A stretch of DNA of 64,000 nt from Desulfosporosinus fructosivorans (GCF_004766045.1 NZ_SPQQ01000002.1:310001-374000); one strand, 5' to 3'. Counted from the stretch's first letter, positions 16,102-25,689 are shown. Numbers and translations are program-made. The notes: generated by a model from the letters alone, not told the origin.

Positions 16102-17832
16102 TTAGTGTAAGTCATGTTTTTTAAGTTTCTTGTATAAACCAGCCCGGGATAAGCCTAAATTTTTTGCGGCTTGAACTTTATTCCCTTTTGCGGTTTCAAG
16201 TGCATATATGAGCGCTTCTTTTTCAACACCAGCAAGAATATTCTCCAGTGATCCTCCGACGAAGGGACGTGTTCCATGCCCAGCAAGGATTTGCAAATAA
16301 CTTGGAAGATGTTTAATCTGAATTTCCGAGCCGTCAAGCATGTTAAAGGCCCGTTCAATAATATTTTCAAGTTCACGGATATTACCTGGCCAGCGGTGTT
16401 TCATCAGCACGTTTTGCGTCTCTGTTGATATATCCGTAACGGTTTGCGCGAATTGGAGATTGAATTTTTTTAAAAATGTTTGGATCAGACTTTCTATATC
16501 ATCCTTCCTTTCTCGTAAGGGAGGGATGGTTAAGGTGACTACGTTTAAGCGGTAGTATAAGTCTTCGCGGAATTGCTTGTCCCGAATCATTCCTTCGAGA
16601 TCACGGTTGGTGGCAGCAACTAAACGCACGTCAACTTTACGAGGTTTGTTGCTGCCTAGACGTTCAATTTCTCGCTCCTGGATAACTCTCAACAACTTAA
16701 CTTGCATGCCCATCTCCATATCACCGATTTCGTCAAGGAACAACGTGCCTCCATCCGCTAGTTCGAATTTACCAATTTTCCCGCCTTTACGGGCACCTGT
16801 AAAGGCTCCTTCTTCATATCCGAACAATTCGGATTCGAGTAGATTTTCAGGAACGGCGGCACAGTTCACCTTAATATAAGCACCTTGTGAGCGAGAACTT
16901 TCTGAATGCAGGAGTTGCGCGAATAATTCTTTTCCAGTTCCACTTTCTCCCCTTAAGAGCACGGTCGAGCCCGATTTGGCAACGCGTTGGGCAGTTTGTA
17001 CCAATGAAGCCATGATTGGGTTGTTCCCTTTTAATAGTTCCAGTGCCGAGTCATTTTTTTGTTGCATCGTTTTTTTATAATAATCCAGTTCGTAACGAAG
17101 CGAATCAACCTTTTTCGTTAAGGCGTAGAGTTCGTTAACATCTTTGAAAACAACTTTCCCTAAAGCTCCAACTATTTTACCGTCTTGGATAATCGGGATT
17201 CTGCTGGCGATGATTTCATGACCGTTTAAGTCATGAATATATCCAATTACAGGCTCGCCTGTTTCTAGGACATCAATAAATTTTGGGTTTTTATATACTT
17301 CCGTTATATGTTTACCCATCAAATCCTCAGGTGCTTTCTGAAAAAAATTAGCAAAAGCTTGGTTCGTCATAGTAACAATTCCTTCTTTGTTAACCACGAT
17401 AAGCCCATCATAAGCCGTGTTAAGAACGACTTCAAGGGTGCGTTGGAGCTGCTTAGTCTTCTCATGCTCAATAACTAAGTTATCCAGAAAATTTTGGAGA
17501 ATTGTAATGTCTTGGAATACAGCCACGGCTCCAACGAGTTCGCCATGAATATAGATTGGGGTTCGATTACTTAATAAGACAGTATTATTAACCTTCATCT
17601 GCTGAGCTAACTCAGCAATTCCGTTTTCAAATACTCGAAGTAGCCCGGTTTCAGGGAAATGGCTGGTTATTGACTCCCCCAAAAGAGTCCTTGCAGGAAT
17701 TTCCAATATGTTAAACACGGCAAGATTTGCGTATATAATTTGACCTTGGAGGTTAACTGCAATGATTGCGTTATTTGTATTGTCTAGAATTTCATCAAGG
17801 GTGATCGAGTTGCATCGTCCATCCATTAACAT
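16102..17832 (-). CDS. Sigma54-dependent PAS-domain transcriptional activator
   Basis: 576 residues: PAS about 10-115, PAS about 135-240, AAA+ sigma54-interaction domain about 265-495 (GESGTGKELFAQL Walker A, YEEGAFTGARKGGK GAFTGA loop) and a Fis-type HTH at the end (VQAAKNLGLSRAGLYKKL). GGGGAGG lies before the ATG. The gene sits between two CoA-transferase operons that share the same sigma54 promoter and enhancer-like blocks, so it is the natural candidate to activate both. The PAS domains suggest sensing of a short-chain acid, acyl-CoA or redox state, which is inference. Confidence 0.92.
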   Translation of the reverse strand: MLMDGRCNSITLDEILDNTNNAIIAVNLQGQIIYANLAVFNILEIPARTLLGESITSHFPETGLLRVFENGIAELAQQMKVNNTVLLSNRTPIYIHGELVGAVAVFQDITILQNFLDNLVIEHEKTKQLQRTLEVVLNTAYDGLIVVNKEGIVTMTNQAFANFFQKAPEDLMGKHITEVYKNPKFIDVLETGEPVIGYIHDLNGHEIIASRIPIIQDGKIVGALGKVVFKDVNELYALTKKVDSLRYELDYYKKTMQQKNDSALELLKGNNPIMASLVQTAQRVAKSGSTVLLRGESGTGKELFAQLLHSESSRSQGAYIKVNCAAVPENLLESELFGYEEGAFTGARKGGKIGKFELADGGTLFLDEIGDMEMGMQVKLLRVIQEREIERLGSNKPRKVDVRLVAATNRDLEGMIRDKQFREDLYYRLNVVTLTIPPLRERKDDIESLIQTFLKKFNLQFAQTVTDISTETQNVLMKHRWPGNIRELENIIERAFNMLDGSEIQIKHLPSYLQILAGHGTRPFVGGSLENILAGVEKEALIYALETAKGNKVQAAKNLGLSRAGLYKKLKKHDLH

Positions 17833-17942
17833 TGCCAGGCCTCCCCAAATTTGATGTTATTAGATTATTCGACTCATAGGAGGTTATTTCCTCTTAATTA
17901 ACAGATATCATACAATATAGCAATCATTCAGAAAATACGTCA

Positions 17943-17974
17943 CAAAGCACTTCTTCACTTGAAGAAGTGCTTTG
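17943..17974 (-). terminator. Hairpin terminator after CoA-transferase copy 2
   Basis: CAAAGCACTTCTTC and its reverse complement GAAGAAGTGCTTTG flank a 4-base loop. It lies between the CoA-transferase at 18043 and the regulator start at 17832. The T-tract is weak. Confidence 0.6.
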
Positions 17975-18042
17975 TATTCTACGTATAAGCCATCGAGACT
18001 TGTTTACTGAACACAAGCCTGGTTTTCAACATCCCGAAAGAG

Positions 18043-19341
18043 CTAAAGCAAGTTCATTTCCTCGGCAGCTGCCGTTAGTTCATCACGGAAATTGGGATGA
18101 GCAATGGCAATCAATGCTTGAGCCCGTTCCTTTGCAGATTTCCCCTGCAACTGAGCTACTCCATATTCCGTCACGACATAGTTTACATCATTTTTCGAGG
18201 TAGTTACTGCCGAACCTGCTGTTAGGGTCGGTGTGATCCTCGAAATTGTCCCATCCTTCGCTGTGGCAGGAAGCACGATAAAGGATTTCCCTCCTTTGGA
18301 ACGATTGGCCGACCGTACGAAATCTGATTGCCCTCCAGTTCCACTGTAAGGGGTACTTCCCATGCTCTCAGAACAGCATTGACCAAGGAAATCCACCTGT
18401 ATCGAAGCATTAATCGTAACTAGGTTATCGTTTTTCCCTGCTAGACATGGGTCATTTGTAAAGTTGACTGGGTGCATCTCCACATGGGGATTGCGGTGCA
18501 TAAAGTCATAGAGACGCTTTGTACCCAAGGCAAAGGTTGCAATGACTTTGCCTGGTAGGTAGTTTTTGCTTCGGTTCGTCACCGCACCACTTTCAATCAA
18601 GGTCAAGATTCCATCCCCGAACATCTCCGAGTGAATCCCTAAATTATGTTTATGAGTGAGTTGCATCACGACTGCATCCGGAATAGCTCCAAATCCAATC
18701 TGAATCGTCGAACCATCGTCAATTAAGTCTGCCACGTATTTACCGATTGCCTCCTGAACTGGACCAATTTTAGGCAGTCCAACTTCTGTCAGTGGGGCAT
18801 CGTCTTCGACAATCGCTGTAACCTCAGATATATGAACTAAGCAATTCCCATTAGCAAAGGGAACGTTGGGATTAACTTCTACCACAACCGTCCGGGCTGC
18901 CTTAATCGCGGCCATCGTATAATCCGTTGCCAAGCTGATCGAGAAATATCCATGTTCGTCCATCGGTGAGCAAATTGTAAAGACAGTATCAACCGTTAGA
19001 AGTCCATCTTCAATCATCCTAGGCATTTTGCTAAAATAACTTGGGATGTAATCGATCCACCCTTCCTGAGCTCCTGCCCGTGTAGCGCCTCCCAGAAAAT
19101 AGGCGACATGGCGGACATGGTCGACAGTTTCAGGATCAATATACCCGAACCTCCTAAGCGGGAGAATCTGGAATACTTTCACATCCTTATACTCTCGGCG
19201 ATGCTCTGACAAAGCGTTTAAAAGTGCCGGTGGTTCACCAACTCCTGTTGGCACGACAAGGAAATCTCCATCTTGGACTAGCTTAATAGCTTCTACTGGT
19301 GTGCAAAGTTTCTCTTGGTAAACTTCTTGATAATTCGGCAT
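18043..19341 (-). CDS. Acyl-CoA:acetate CoA-transferase, copy 2
   Basis: 432 residues, about 95% identical to copy 1 at 14322-15620, with the same GIHSEMFGDG catalytic glutamate and GTGGQSDFVR loop. Differences are scattered and conservative, so both copies look functional. It follows the membrane protein at 19388-20629 by 46 bases and shares its sigma54 promoter at 20791. The recent duplication covers gene and promoter region but not the intervening membrane gene, which is absent upstream of copy 1. Its likely role is activation of a short-chain acid delivered by the adjacent membrane protein. Confidence 0.9.
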   Translation of the reverse strand: MPNYQEVYQEKLCTPVEAIKLVQDGDFLVVPTGVGEPPALLNALSEHRREYKDVKVFQILPLRRFGYIDPETVDHVRHVAYFLGGATRAGAQEGWIDYIPSYFSKMPRMIEDGLLTVDTVFTICSPMDEHGYFSISLATDYTMAAIKAARTVVVEVNPNVPFANGNCLVHISEVTAIVEDDAPLTEVGLPKIGPVQEAIGKYVADLIDDGSTIQIGFGAIPDAVVMQLTHKHNLGIHSEMFGDGILTLIESGAVTNRSKNYLPGKVIATFALGTKRLYDFMHRNPHVEMHPVNFTNDPCLAGKNDNLVTINASIQVDFLGQCCSESMGSTPYSGTGGQSDFVRSANRSKGGKSFIVLPATAKDGTISRITPTLTAGSAVTTSKNDVNYVVTEYGVAQLQGKSAKERAQALIAIAHPNFRDELTAAAEEMNLL

Positions 19342-19387
19342 TTTCTCTCACCCCATAACATTTTGATTTCTTCCTAAAAGTGATTTA

Positions 19388-20629
19388 TCAGCTAGAGCTA
19401 GAGCTTGACGTTGTTTTCGATCCAACAACATCTATATGCTCAGCTGTTGACTTATAAAAAGGTACTTTTGACATAAACCAATCGTTAAAGAGTAATGGGA
19501 TGATCGACCAGAATAACCACACCAAGGGTTTATTGACATGATTAGAAAATTCAGGCTTTAGCCCTAATAATGGCAAACATATTGAGTAGTAGATGAAAAA
19601 TTGGGCTATAGCAAATACAAAGACGATCCCTGTACGTGTGAACCACGCAGCAACACTTCCCCATTTCTGAGGCCAGTTGTCAAAGTAATGGTTCCAGATC
19701 AAAAACGGAAACAAGGTAAATCCAGCAAGTGTGGCGGAATTGTAATAGCGCCATGCCAGAGACGCCGGTCCGTCAGCTGCCTTCGGATCCACGGCGCCCC
19801 ATACTGCACCCATTCCGAAGATCGTAAGCTTTACTGTAAGAAAGGCTAAAAGAATGATTGAAACCAGGCCAAACAACCCACTCCAAGGTTGCTTCTTCAC
19901 AAGGTGCCACGGTTTTCCCGACCATACATTCGCCGTCATGAATAGGTATACAACCATCCATTCCCAGACCCCTATTACATAGTTCAAATGCGAAACTCCA
20001 TCAATTACCCCCCACCAAGGAGCTGCTGCTGCAAGAGGTTGCTTTAAAACTACGCTTACATAGAACGGGTAAATAAGTGCTCCATAGGCAAAGAGTGTCA
20101 CCACTGTTGTGAATCCCCACTCTGCAAATCCGAGGGAAGGCTGGGTAAGTTTACCACCCCAAGGCCACTTTTTGAAGAGTATTGACCAGAACGAATAAGT
20201 CACAAAACCAATTAATACAAACATCGTAAGAGCGCCACCGACGTATTCTTTGGCAAGTTCTTCTGTTATACCTCTTGCCACTAGGGCGTCAACACTCCAA
20301 AGTGGAAGGATAAGTTTACCAAGAAATCCTTGAAAGATCCCATAGATAATTACATAGACCACCGCAATGTTTATACAGATTTCCACAATTCCGCGTGTTA
20401 CTGGTTTAAGCTTAGCAAATGGCCAATCTCCAAACATAATATGTTGCCATATTCCCACTAAAAGCATCCATGCTAGAAACTCAAGCATAGGATGTTCATA
20501 GTTCTTAAAAATCCCATGAGGAGATGCAAAAATAAACCAAGTTATTAGTGCTATGAGTAAAAATGAAGCCGTAGCTAAAATACCGGTTAAGGGTTGTCCC
20601 CAACGAGGTTTAGAACTGAGATCTGACAT
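19388..20629 (-). CDS. Polytopic membrane protein, unrecognised family (copy 1); possible carboxylate permease
   Basis: 413 residues with about ten hydrophobic segments (roughly 13-34, 47-65, 81-103, 128-151, 171-195, 214-236, 248-273, 293-314, 327-353, 366-386). A short loop motif recurs after several helices: FGDWPF, FKKWPW, FDNWPQ and FNDWFM, hinting at internal two-helix repeats. The tail is serine-rich. I do not recognise the family. It is co-transcribed with a CoA-transferase behind a sigma54 promoter, and a paralogue at 21875-23113 is also linked to one, so transport of a short-chain acid is a reasonable inference. The second ATG (20629) is chosen because GGAGGA lies 6 bases upstream, as in the paralogue. 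Confidence 0.85.
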   Translation of the reverse strand: MSDLSSKPRWGQPLTGILATASFLLIALITWFIFASPHGIFKNYEHPMLEFLAWMLLVGIWQHIMFGDWPFAKLKPVTRGIVEICINIAVVYVIIYGIFQGFLGKLILPLWSVDALVARGITEELAKEYVGGALTMFVLIGFVTYSFWSILFKKWPWGGKLTQPSLGFAEWGFTTVVTLFAYGALIYPFYVSVVLKQPLAAAAPWWGVIDGVSHLNYVIGVWEWMVVYLFMTANVWSGKPWHLVKKQPWSGLFGLVSIILLAFLTVKLTIFGMGAVWGAVDPKAADGPASLAWRYYNSATLAGFTLFPFLIWNHYFDNWPQKWGSVAAWFTRTGIVFVFAIAQFFIYYSICLPLLGLKPEFSNHVNKPLVWLFWSIIPLLFNDWFMSKVPFYKSTAEHIDVVGSKTTSSSSSS

Positions 20630-20790
20630 TGACATTCCTCCTCTTGAAATTTCTGTTGGCTAAAATGTGTATGAATACTAGAATTTCGAATAATGCGATT
20701 GATGACAATTCGTAAGTTCGTTCAGCTTTCCTCCTTTCTCCCAATTTATGCCCCCAGATGTTAGTTAATTCGGAATCTACAGAATTATCT

Positions 20791-20806
20791 TGCAATTATC
20801 GCGCCA
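20791..20806 (-). promoter_or_regulatory. Sigma54 promoter of the membrane protein/CoA-transferase operon
   Basis: The minus strand reads TGGCGCGATAATTGCA, with exact -24/-12 spacing, about 160 bases upstream of the membrane-protein start. The flank matches that of the promoter at 15761-15776. The 20630-21141 gap holds this promoter, the enhancer-like block at 20971 and the terminator at 21091; I see no gene in it. Confidence 0.85.
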
Positions 20807-20970
20807 AGGAACTCTATCAAGATATATTGAGCTTGATTTATGCTATTTTGAAGGGTTATAGACCTTTTTTCCATATCAATCCTATAAAATCCTCACTCCA
20901 ATGATGTATACTAAAGTTTACACCTTTTAACACTTAGCTCGCACTATACTTGCGTATCAGCCCTTTCGTC

Positions 20971-21009
20971 ATATGTCTACTGATAGATACATGTATCCGA
21001 ACGTCTACA
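20971..21009. promoter_or_regulatory. Candidate enhancer site shared with 15941-15970
   Basis: ATATGTCTACTGATAGATAC followed by ATGTATCC and CGTCTACA: imperfect inverted half-sites ATGTCTAC/GATACAT, as in the block upstream of the other CoA-transferase operon. Position relative to the promoter is also similar. Confidence 0.5.
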
Positions 21010-21090
21010 TTCCAAATTAGTCCTTTTCAGAGCCTAGAAAATATCATAGGCCTTTTTATTAGGATTGGTCAAAACCTATACCCGTAAAAC

Positions 21091-21122
21091 AAACATCCTC
21101 CCACTTTTGTGGCAGGATGTTT
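21091..21122 (-). terminator. Hairpin terminator of the DUF6125-like gene
   Basis: AAACATCCT-c-CCAC, loop TTTT, GTGG-c-AGGATGTTT, followed on the minus strand by a T-rich GTTTTA. It lies 20 bases after the stop codon of the gene at 21142-21660. Confidence 0.75.
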
Positions 21123-21141
21123 ATTTTCTAAATCAAAAAAA

Positions 21142-21660
21142 TCAGTCTGTGTCTAAGGTAAATGTCCACCCACAATAGAACTCTTCTGGATGGGGGTCTG
21201 GTGGACAAGCAATGCAACTCGTCTTAATTCGAGAGTCAATCGTAGCAGCAAATAACGAGTATTCAACTTCTCCAACCGGCTTACAAGGGTGATCAGGAAG
21301 ATTTTTTCGTTTTCGGGCAGATTGGACACGACAATCGAGCATTTTAAAGATTAATGTGCGGTCGTCCGGTCTAGAGCATTCTTGAACATTTAGAAAGGCA
21401 TATAGTCGGAACTTGAGTGCTCTTTCCAATGCGTCTAGTCCCCCATTTTTAGGCAACTCAAGGAAAGCCATAATCCTTTTTGCCTCAATGACAGTAAACC
21501 TTCTCCAAGCCTCGATATCACGTTCCACCGCTTCGTCAAGTCCTCGCACTTGCTCTATCGCTTGGAACCATAGTCCATCGTGCGCTAACCAACGTTTTGC
21601 GAAGTCTTCTAGTAGTTCAAGAGCTTGATCTCGGGTTAAATCTTCTTTAGAGTTTAACAT
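21142..21660 (-). CDS. Conserved hypothetical cytosolic protein (DUF6125-like)
   Basis: 172 residues, mostly helical by composition. The N-terminal half carries LLEDFAKRWLAHDGLWFQAI and DIEAWRRFTVIEAKRIM; the C-terminal half is cysteine-rich (DCRVQ, HPCK, TSCIACPPDP, FYCGW), suggesting metal or Fe-S binding. The N-terminal pattern resembles what is called DUF6125 in anaerobes; I recall no biochemical function. GGAGGGG precedes the ATG. It lies 214 bases after the membrane protein gene at 21875 and has its own terminator, so it may be transcribed separately. Confidence 0.7.
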   Translation of the reverse strand: MLNSKEDLTRDQALELLEDFAKRWLAHDGLWFQAIEQVRGLDEAVERDIEAWRRFTVIEAKRIMAFLELPKNGGLDALERALKFRLYAFLNVQECSRPDDRTLIFKMLDCRVQSARKRKNLPDHPCKPVGEVEYSLFAATIDSRIKTSCIACPPDPHPEEFYCGWTFTLDTD

Positions 21661-21874
21661 TCCAACCCCTCCTCTGTCATTTTTCAGTTCATTATATTTA
21701 AACTATTTTGTATATTCAGATATCATTCTCTGCTGGGAACTCAATTCCTGCTTTCCAAGATAATACTTTTCTCTAAACTGTTCAAAACATAATTATTAAA
21801 TCCATTTCCGATCTGCCTATCCAATTAGATATGATCACCAAAGAACGTATAGTAAAAGCATGAAAGTTGGTATT

Positions 21875-23113
21875 TTAAGTAGAACTTGACGTTGTTTTGG
21901 ATCCAATCACATCCACACATTCTGCTGTCGCCTTATAAAAAGGATATTTCCCCATGAACCAATCGTTGAAGAGTAACGGGATAATAGCCCAGAATAACCA
22001 AACTAAGGGTTTGTTAACATGATTAGAGAGTTCTGGCTTCAGTCCCAATAAAGGCCAACATACCGCATAATAGATATAAAACTGAGCTACCGCAAGTGCA
22101 AAAACCCCAATTGTTCGAATGAACCAACCAACAACGCTTCCCCATTTTTGAGGCCAATTATCAAAATAATGGTTCCAAATCAAAAAGGGAAATAAGGTAA
22201 ATCCAGCTAGGGAGGCGGAATTGTAATAGCGCCATGCTAAGGATGTTGGCCCATCACTGGCTTTAGGATCTACTGCCCCCCATACTGCTCCCATTCCTGA
22301 TACACTAATTTTTACAGAAACATAGGCCAACAGAATGATCGAGGCCAATGCAACAAGCCCGCTCCAAGGCTGTTTTTTAATTAGATGAAACGGTTTTCCC
22401 GACCATACATTTGCAGTCATGAACAAGTAAACAACCATCCATTCCCAAATCCCAACAATATAGTTCAGGTGGGAAACCCCATCAATCCCCCCCCACCAAG
22501 GAGCTTGCGCTGCCAAAGGTTGTTTTAAAGCTACTGCTACATAAAAGGGATAAATAAGACATCCGTAGGCAAAGATCGTTACCACTGTAGTAAGCGACCA
22601 CTCCGCCAAGCCTGCAGAAGGACCGTCTATTTTACCTGCCCACGGCCACTTTTTAAAGATAATCGTCCAAAACGCATACGTGAAAAAGCCCATTAACACC
22701 ACCATTGTAAGAGCCCCGCCGACGTACTCTTTGGCAAGTTCTTCAGTGAGTCCCCTAACCACTAATGCATCTACACTCCACAGAGGAAGTATGACTTTAC
22801 CGAGGAACCCTTGGAAGATGCCGTAGATAATGACGTAGGTCATCACGATGTTGATACAAATCTCCACGCTCCCTCGGGTCACTGGATTTTTGATCTTTGC
22901 AAATGGCCAATCTCCAAATAGCATATGTTGCCAAAGACCCACTAAAATCATCCAAGCCAAAAATTCAAGCACAGGATGTTCATAGTACTTAAAGATTCCC
23001 TGGGGTGACGCAAAAATGAACCAAGTTACAAGTGCGACAAGTAATAGAACAGCTGTAGAAATGATACCAGTTAAAGGCTGCCCCCATCGAGGTTTAGAAC
23101 TGTGATCTGCCAT
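21875..23113 (-). CDS. Polytopic membrane protein, unrecognised family (copy 2)
   Basis: 412 residues, clearly paralogous along its whole length to 19388-20629 (same SSKPRWGQPLTG start, same WNHYFDNWPQKWGS and NHVNKPLVWLFW segments, same C-terminal SKTTSSS tail). About ten membrane segments. The FGDWPF, FKKWPW, FDNWPQ and FNDWFM loops recur in the same order. It follows a crotonase gene by 103 bases in an operon headed by the CoA-transferase at 24048-25376, again linking this family to short-chain acyl-CoA metabolism. GGAGGA precedes the ATG. Function unproven; a carboxylate transporter is my inference. Confidence 0.85.
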   Translation of the reverse strand: MADHSSKPRWGQPLTGIISTAVLLLVALVTWFIFASPQGIFKYYEHPVLEFLAWMILVGLWQHMLFGDWPFAKIKNPVTRGSVEICINIVMTYVIIYGIFQGFLGKVILPLWSVDALVVRGLTEELAKEYVGGALTMVVLMGFFTYAFWTIIFKKWPWAGKIDGPSAGLAEWSLTTVVTIFAYGCLIYPFYVAVALKQPLAAQAPWWGGIDGVSHLNYIVGIWEWMVVYLFMTANVWSGKPFHLIKKQPWSGLVALASIILLAYVSVKISVSGMGAVWGAVDPKASDGPTSLAWRYYNSASLAGFTLFPFLIWNHYFDNWPQKWGSVVGWFIRTIGVFALAVAQFYIYYAVCWPLLGLKPELSNHVNKPLVWLFWAIIPLLFNDWFMGKYPFYKATAECVDVIGSKTTSSST

Positions 23114-23216
23114 CGATATTCCTCCTATTCATTTAGTTTAATATTAAGGTCTAAATCCACATTATGGTAATTTCCTTTGCTACGTTCAACGATAGCCTTC
23201 CTTCTTGGAAGCTACC

Positions 23217-23981
23217 TTAAAGCTTGGGCTTGCGTTTTTCCAAAAAGGCAGTCATACCTTCCCGTTGCTCAGGAGAAGCAAAACACAACCCAAATAAAGC
23301 CGCCTCGAGCTGCAACCCTTCATTTAGGGAGCTCTGCAATCCATGCTCAATCGCCTCTTTGGCTAATCGAATTCCATTAGGTGATCCACTTGCTAAGCTT
23401 AGAGCCAGAGCATCGACTCGTTCTGTGAGCTGATCGTGAGGTACTACTTCATTTACGAGCCCCATCGCTAATGCTTGCTGAGCGCTAAATTGATTACCTG
23501 TAAGAATCATTTGTTTTGCATTGCCTGGACCAATTAATCTAGTTAAGCGTTGTGTACCGCCGAACCCCGGGATTATGCCTAGCTTCACCTCAGGTTGTGC
23601 AAAACAAGCTTTTTCACTTGCAATTCTCAGGTCACAAGCTATGGCTAATTCTGTGCCACCACCCAGAGCATAACCTTGAATTGCCGCAATTGAGGGACAC
23701 CTTAACTCCGAAATGGTCGAAAAAACACTTTGACCAAGTTTAGCCCATTTTTCACCTTCAAGAGGGGTCATAGAAGACATATAGCTTATATCTGCGCCAG
23801 CAACAAAGCTCTTAGTACCGCCACCCATAAAAATTGCAACCCTTATATCTTCATTTTTTTGTATGGTATCAACAGCATCCTTTATTTGAAGTAAAATGCT
23901 CTCATTCATGGCGTTGAAGGCTTCAGGTCGGTCAATTACAATCCGAGCAATATGATGATCGATAGAAAGGGTAACACTCAT
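23217..23981 (-). CDS. Enoyl-CoA hydratase/isomerase family protein
   Basis: Crotonase-fold protein of 254 residues with SFVAGADISYM, GYALGGGTELA and FAQPEVKLGIIPGFGG. Both catalytic glutamates (Glu111 and Glu131, 20 apart) are retained, so hydratase activity is expected. It is moderately diverged from the crotonase at 9921-10703. It lies between a CoA-transferase and membrane protein copy 2 in the operon driven from 25560. GGAGTGG lies upstream of the ATG. Confidence 0.88.
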   Translation of the reverse strand: MSVTLSIDHHIARIVIDRPEAFNAMNESILLQIKDAVDTIQKNEDIRVAIFMGGGTKSFVAGADISYMSSMTPLEGEKWAKLGQSVFSTISELRCPSIAAIQGYALGGGTELAIACDLRIASEKACFAQPEVKLGIIPGFGGTQRLTRLIGPGNAKQMILTGNQFSAQQALAMGLVNEVVPHDQLTERVDALALSLASGSPNGIRLAKEAIEHGLQSSLNEGLQLEAALFGLCFASPEQREGMTAFLEKRKPKL

Positions 23982-24047
23982 AACCTTCCACTCCTTGTTT
24001 TTTCTTGATTGGAATTCATAGAAGTGTAACCATAAGGGTGAAACGCC

Positions 24048-25376
24048 CTAGGTTTTAACGCGCCAAATCTTAAGTTTTTTTGCCTCAGCAATTAATTCTT
24101 CCCTGAAATCAGGATGAGCAATTGAAATCAAAGCTTCTGCTCGTTGCCAAGTCGACAACCCTTTAAGATTGACCTTACCATACTCTGTGACGATGAAATG
24201 GACGGTCGTCCTAGTATCTGTAATCACAGCACCCAGTGTCATAAGCGCTTTGATGCGGGACTTAACTTGCCCTTGTTTATCTTTATAAGTGGAGGGTAAA
24301 CAGATAAAACTTTTGCCTCCTTTCGAATTGTATGCGGCTTCCACAAAATCAAGCTGACCACCAGAACCACTCATCATATTAGAGCCTGCTGATTCTGAAC
24401 ATACTTGACCAGTCAAGTCGATCTCCAAACAACTATTGATGGAAATTAGATTGTCATTTCGCGAAGCATTACAGGGATGATTAGTGTAATCCACAGGATA
24501 AGCGGCTAGTGATGGATTATTCTTCATAAAATCATATAGTTTCTGGGTTCCCGCCGCGAAGGAAAAAGTGATTCTACCTCGATCAAGTTGTTTGCACGAT
24601 CCATTAACTCTTCCGTTTTCAACCATATCCACAAATCCATCTACTAACATTTCCGTGTGAATCCCTAAGTCCTTAAGATCCGATTCAGCAATCATCTGTC
24701 CTAATGCATTCGGCATTCCTCCAATTCCCAACTGAATACAGGCTCCGTCCTTAATCTCAGACAATACATATCCGGCGATTTGTTTATCTATTTCAGAGGC
24801 AGGGGCCGAAGGTAATTCAGGAAGTCCTCTGTGCCCTCCTTCAACAACATAATCCACTTTTGAGATATGGACCATATGATCATACCCTCCATGGACACTG
24901 GGCATATCTTCATTAACTTCAACGATGACTGTACGAGCCTTTTCAATCGCTGCCGAATAATGCGATACCGTAACCCCAAAGCTGAAGTACCCATGTTCAT
25001 CCATTGGCGCAACTTGAATAGCGACAACATCTGTCTGTAAATTCTCGCGGAGCCACCGAGGAACCTCTGAATATTTGATAGGAATGTAATACGCTTGACC
25101 ATTTTGAACTAATATTCGTTCGCGCCCGCTGAGGTGCCAACTATTCCAAGTAAAATGCTCTCCTGTTGGGTCGCTCTCCAGAATAGCCGACGGCTTCATA
25201 AGCACAGCTGCACGAATATTAACATCTTGAAGTTCCTCTGTCCTCCTGGCTAAAGCCTCCTCTAATAAACACGCCATACTTGCAGCCCAAGAAAATTCAA
25301 TCCAATCTCCACTGCGAACGAGTTTTACGGCTTCATCGGCAGAGACACACTTTCTCCGATACTCTTCACTGTACAT
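24048..25376 (-). CDS. Acetyl-CoA hydrolase/transferase family CoA-transferase (third type)
   Basis: 442 residues with the family's catalytic glutamate in GIHTEMLVDG (Glu242) and a glycine loop GSGGQLDFVEA. It is clearly diverged from the two near-identical copies at 14322 and 18043 and from the 4-hydroxybutyrate enzyme at 760, so it probably acts on a different short-chain acid. GGAGGG precedes the ATG. First gene of the operon with crotonase and membrane protein copy 2; a sigma54 promoter lies about 185 bases upstream. Confidence 0.88.
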   Translation of the reverse strand: MYSEEYRRKCVSADEAVKLVRSGDWIEFSWAASMACLLEEALARRTEELQDVNIRAAVLMKPSAILESDPTGEHFTWNSWHLSGRERILVQNGQAYYIPIKYSEVPRWLRENLQTDVVAIQVAPMDEHGYFSFGVTVSHYSAAIEKARTVIVEVNEDMPSVHGGYDHMVHISKVDYVVEGGHRGLPELPSAPASEIDKQIAGYVLSEIKDGACIQLGIGGMPNALGQMIAESDLKDLGIHTEMLVDGFVDMVENGRVNGSCKQLDRGRITFSFAAGTQKLYDFMKNNPSLAAYPVDYTNHPCNASRNDNLISINSCLEIDLTGQVCSESAGSNMMSGSGGQLDFVEAAYNSKGGKSFICLPSTYKDKQGQVKSRIKALMTLGAVITDTRTTVHFIVTEYGKVNLKGLSTWQRAEALISIAHPDFREELIAEAKKLKIWRVKT

Positions 25377-25559
25377 AAATACCCTCCTTTACCTTTTTAC
25401 CCAGACCCTTGTTTAATTCCTCCCTTGGAAATATATTCAACATACCTCGCAATCCCTTAGCCATCTACGTAAGATGGACAATAGTTCGATTAAATTAAGT
25501 TTGAGCGATGATGATTATTTTTTATAGCACCCCCTTCCTGCTTATAGTAGTTAGATTAA

Positions 25560-25575
25560 AGCAAGAGTTATGCCA
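25560..25575 (-). promoter_or_regulatory. Sigma54 promoter, regulatory block copy A
   Basis: The minus strand reads TGGCATAACTCTTGCT with exact -24/-12 spacing. A GAATATTC box lies a few bases upstream at 25583-25590. This promoter drives the CoA-transferase, crotonase and membrane-protein genes below 25376. The 25377-25942 gap contains this block and otherwise nothing I can interpret. Confidence 0.82.
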
Positions 25576-25659
25576 CAATACTGAATATTCAGAAATATCG
25601 CGTCTAGCCTTTGCTCCATACCTTTGAGACTAATTGCTATCACATATCTGTTGAGGACC

Positions 25660-25689
25660 TAGGCATATTAGCCCAGGCAAAGTTACCTA
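25660..25689. promoter_or_regulatory. Enhancer candidate, block copy A
   Basis: TAGGCATATT, ten bases, then AAGTTACCTA: an imperfect inverted repeat matching TAGGCAACTT/AAGTTGCCTA at 28942-28971 and the copy at 32236-32265. All lie about 90-100 bases upstream of the -24/-12 element. Confidence 0.65.
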
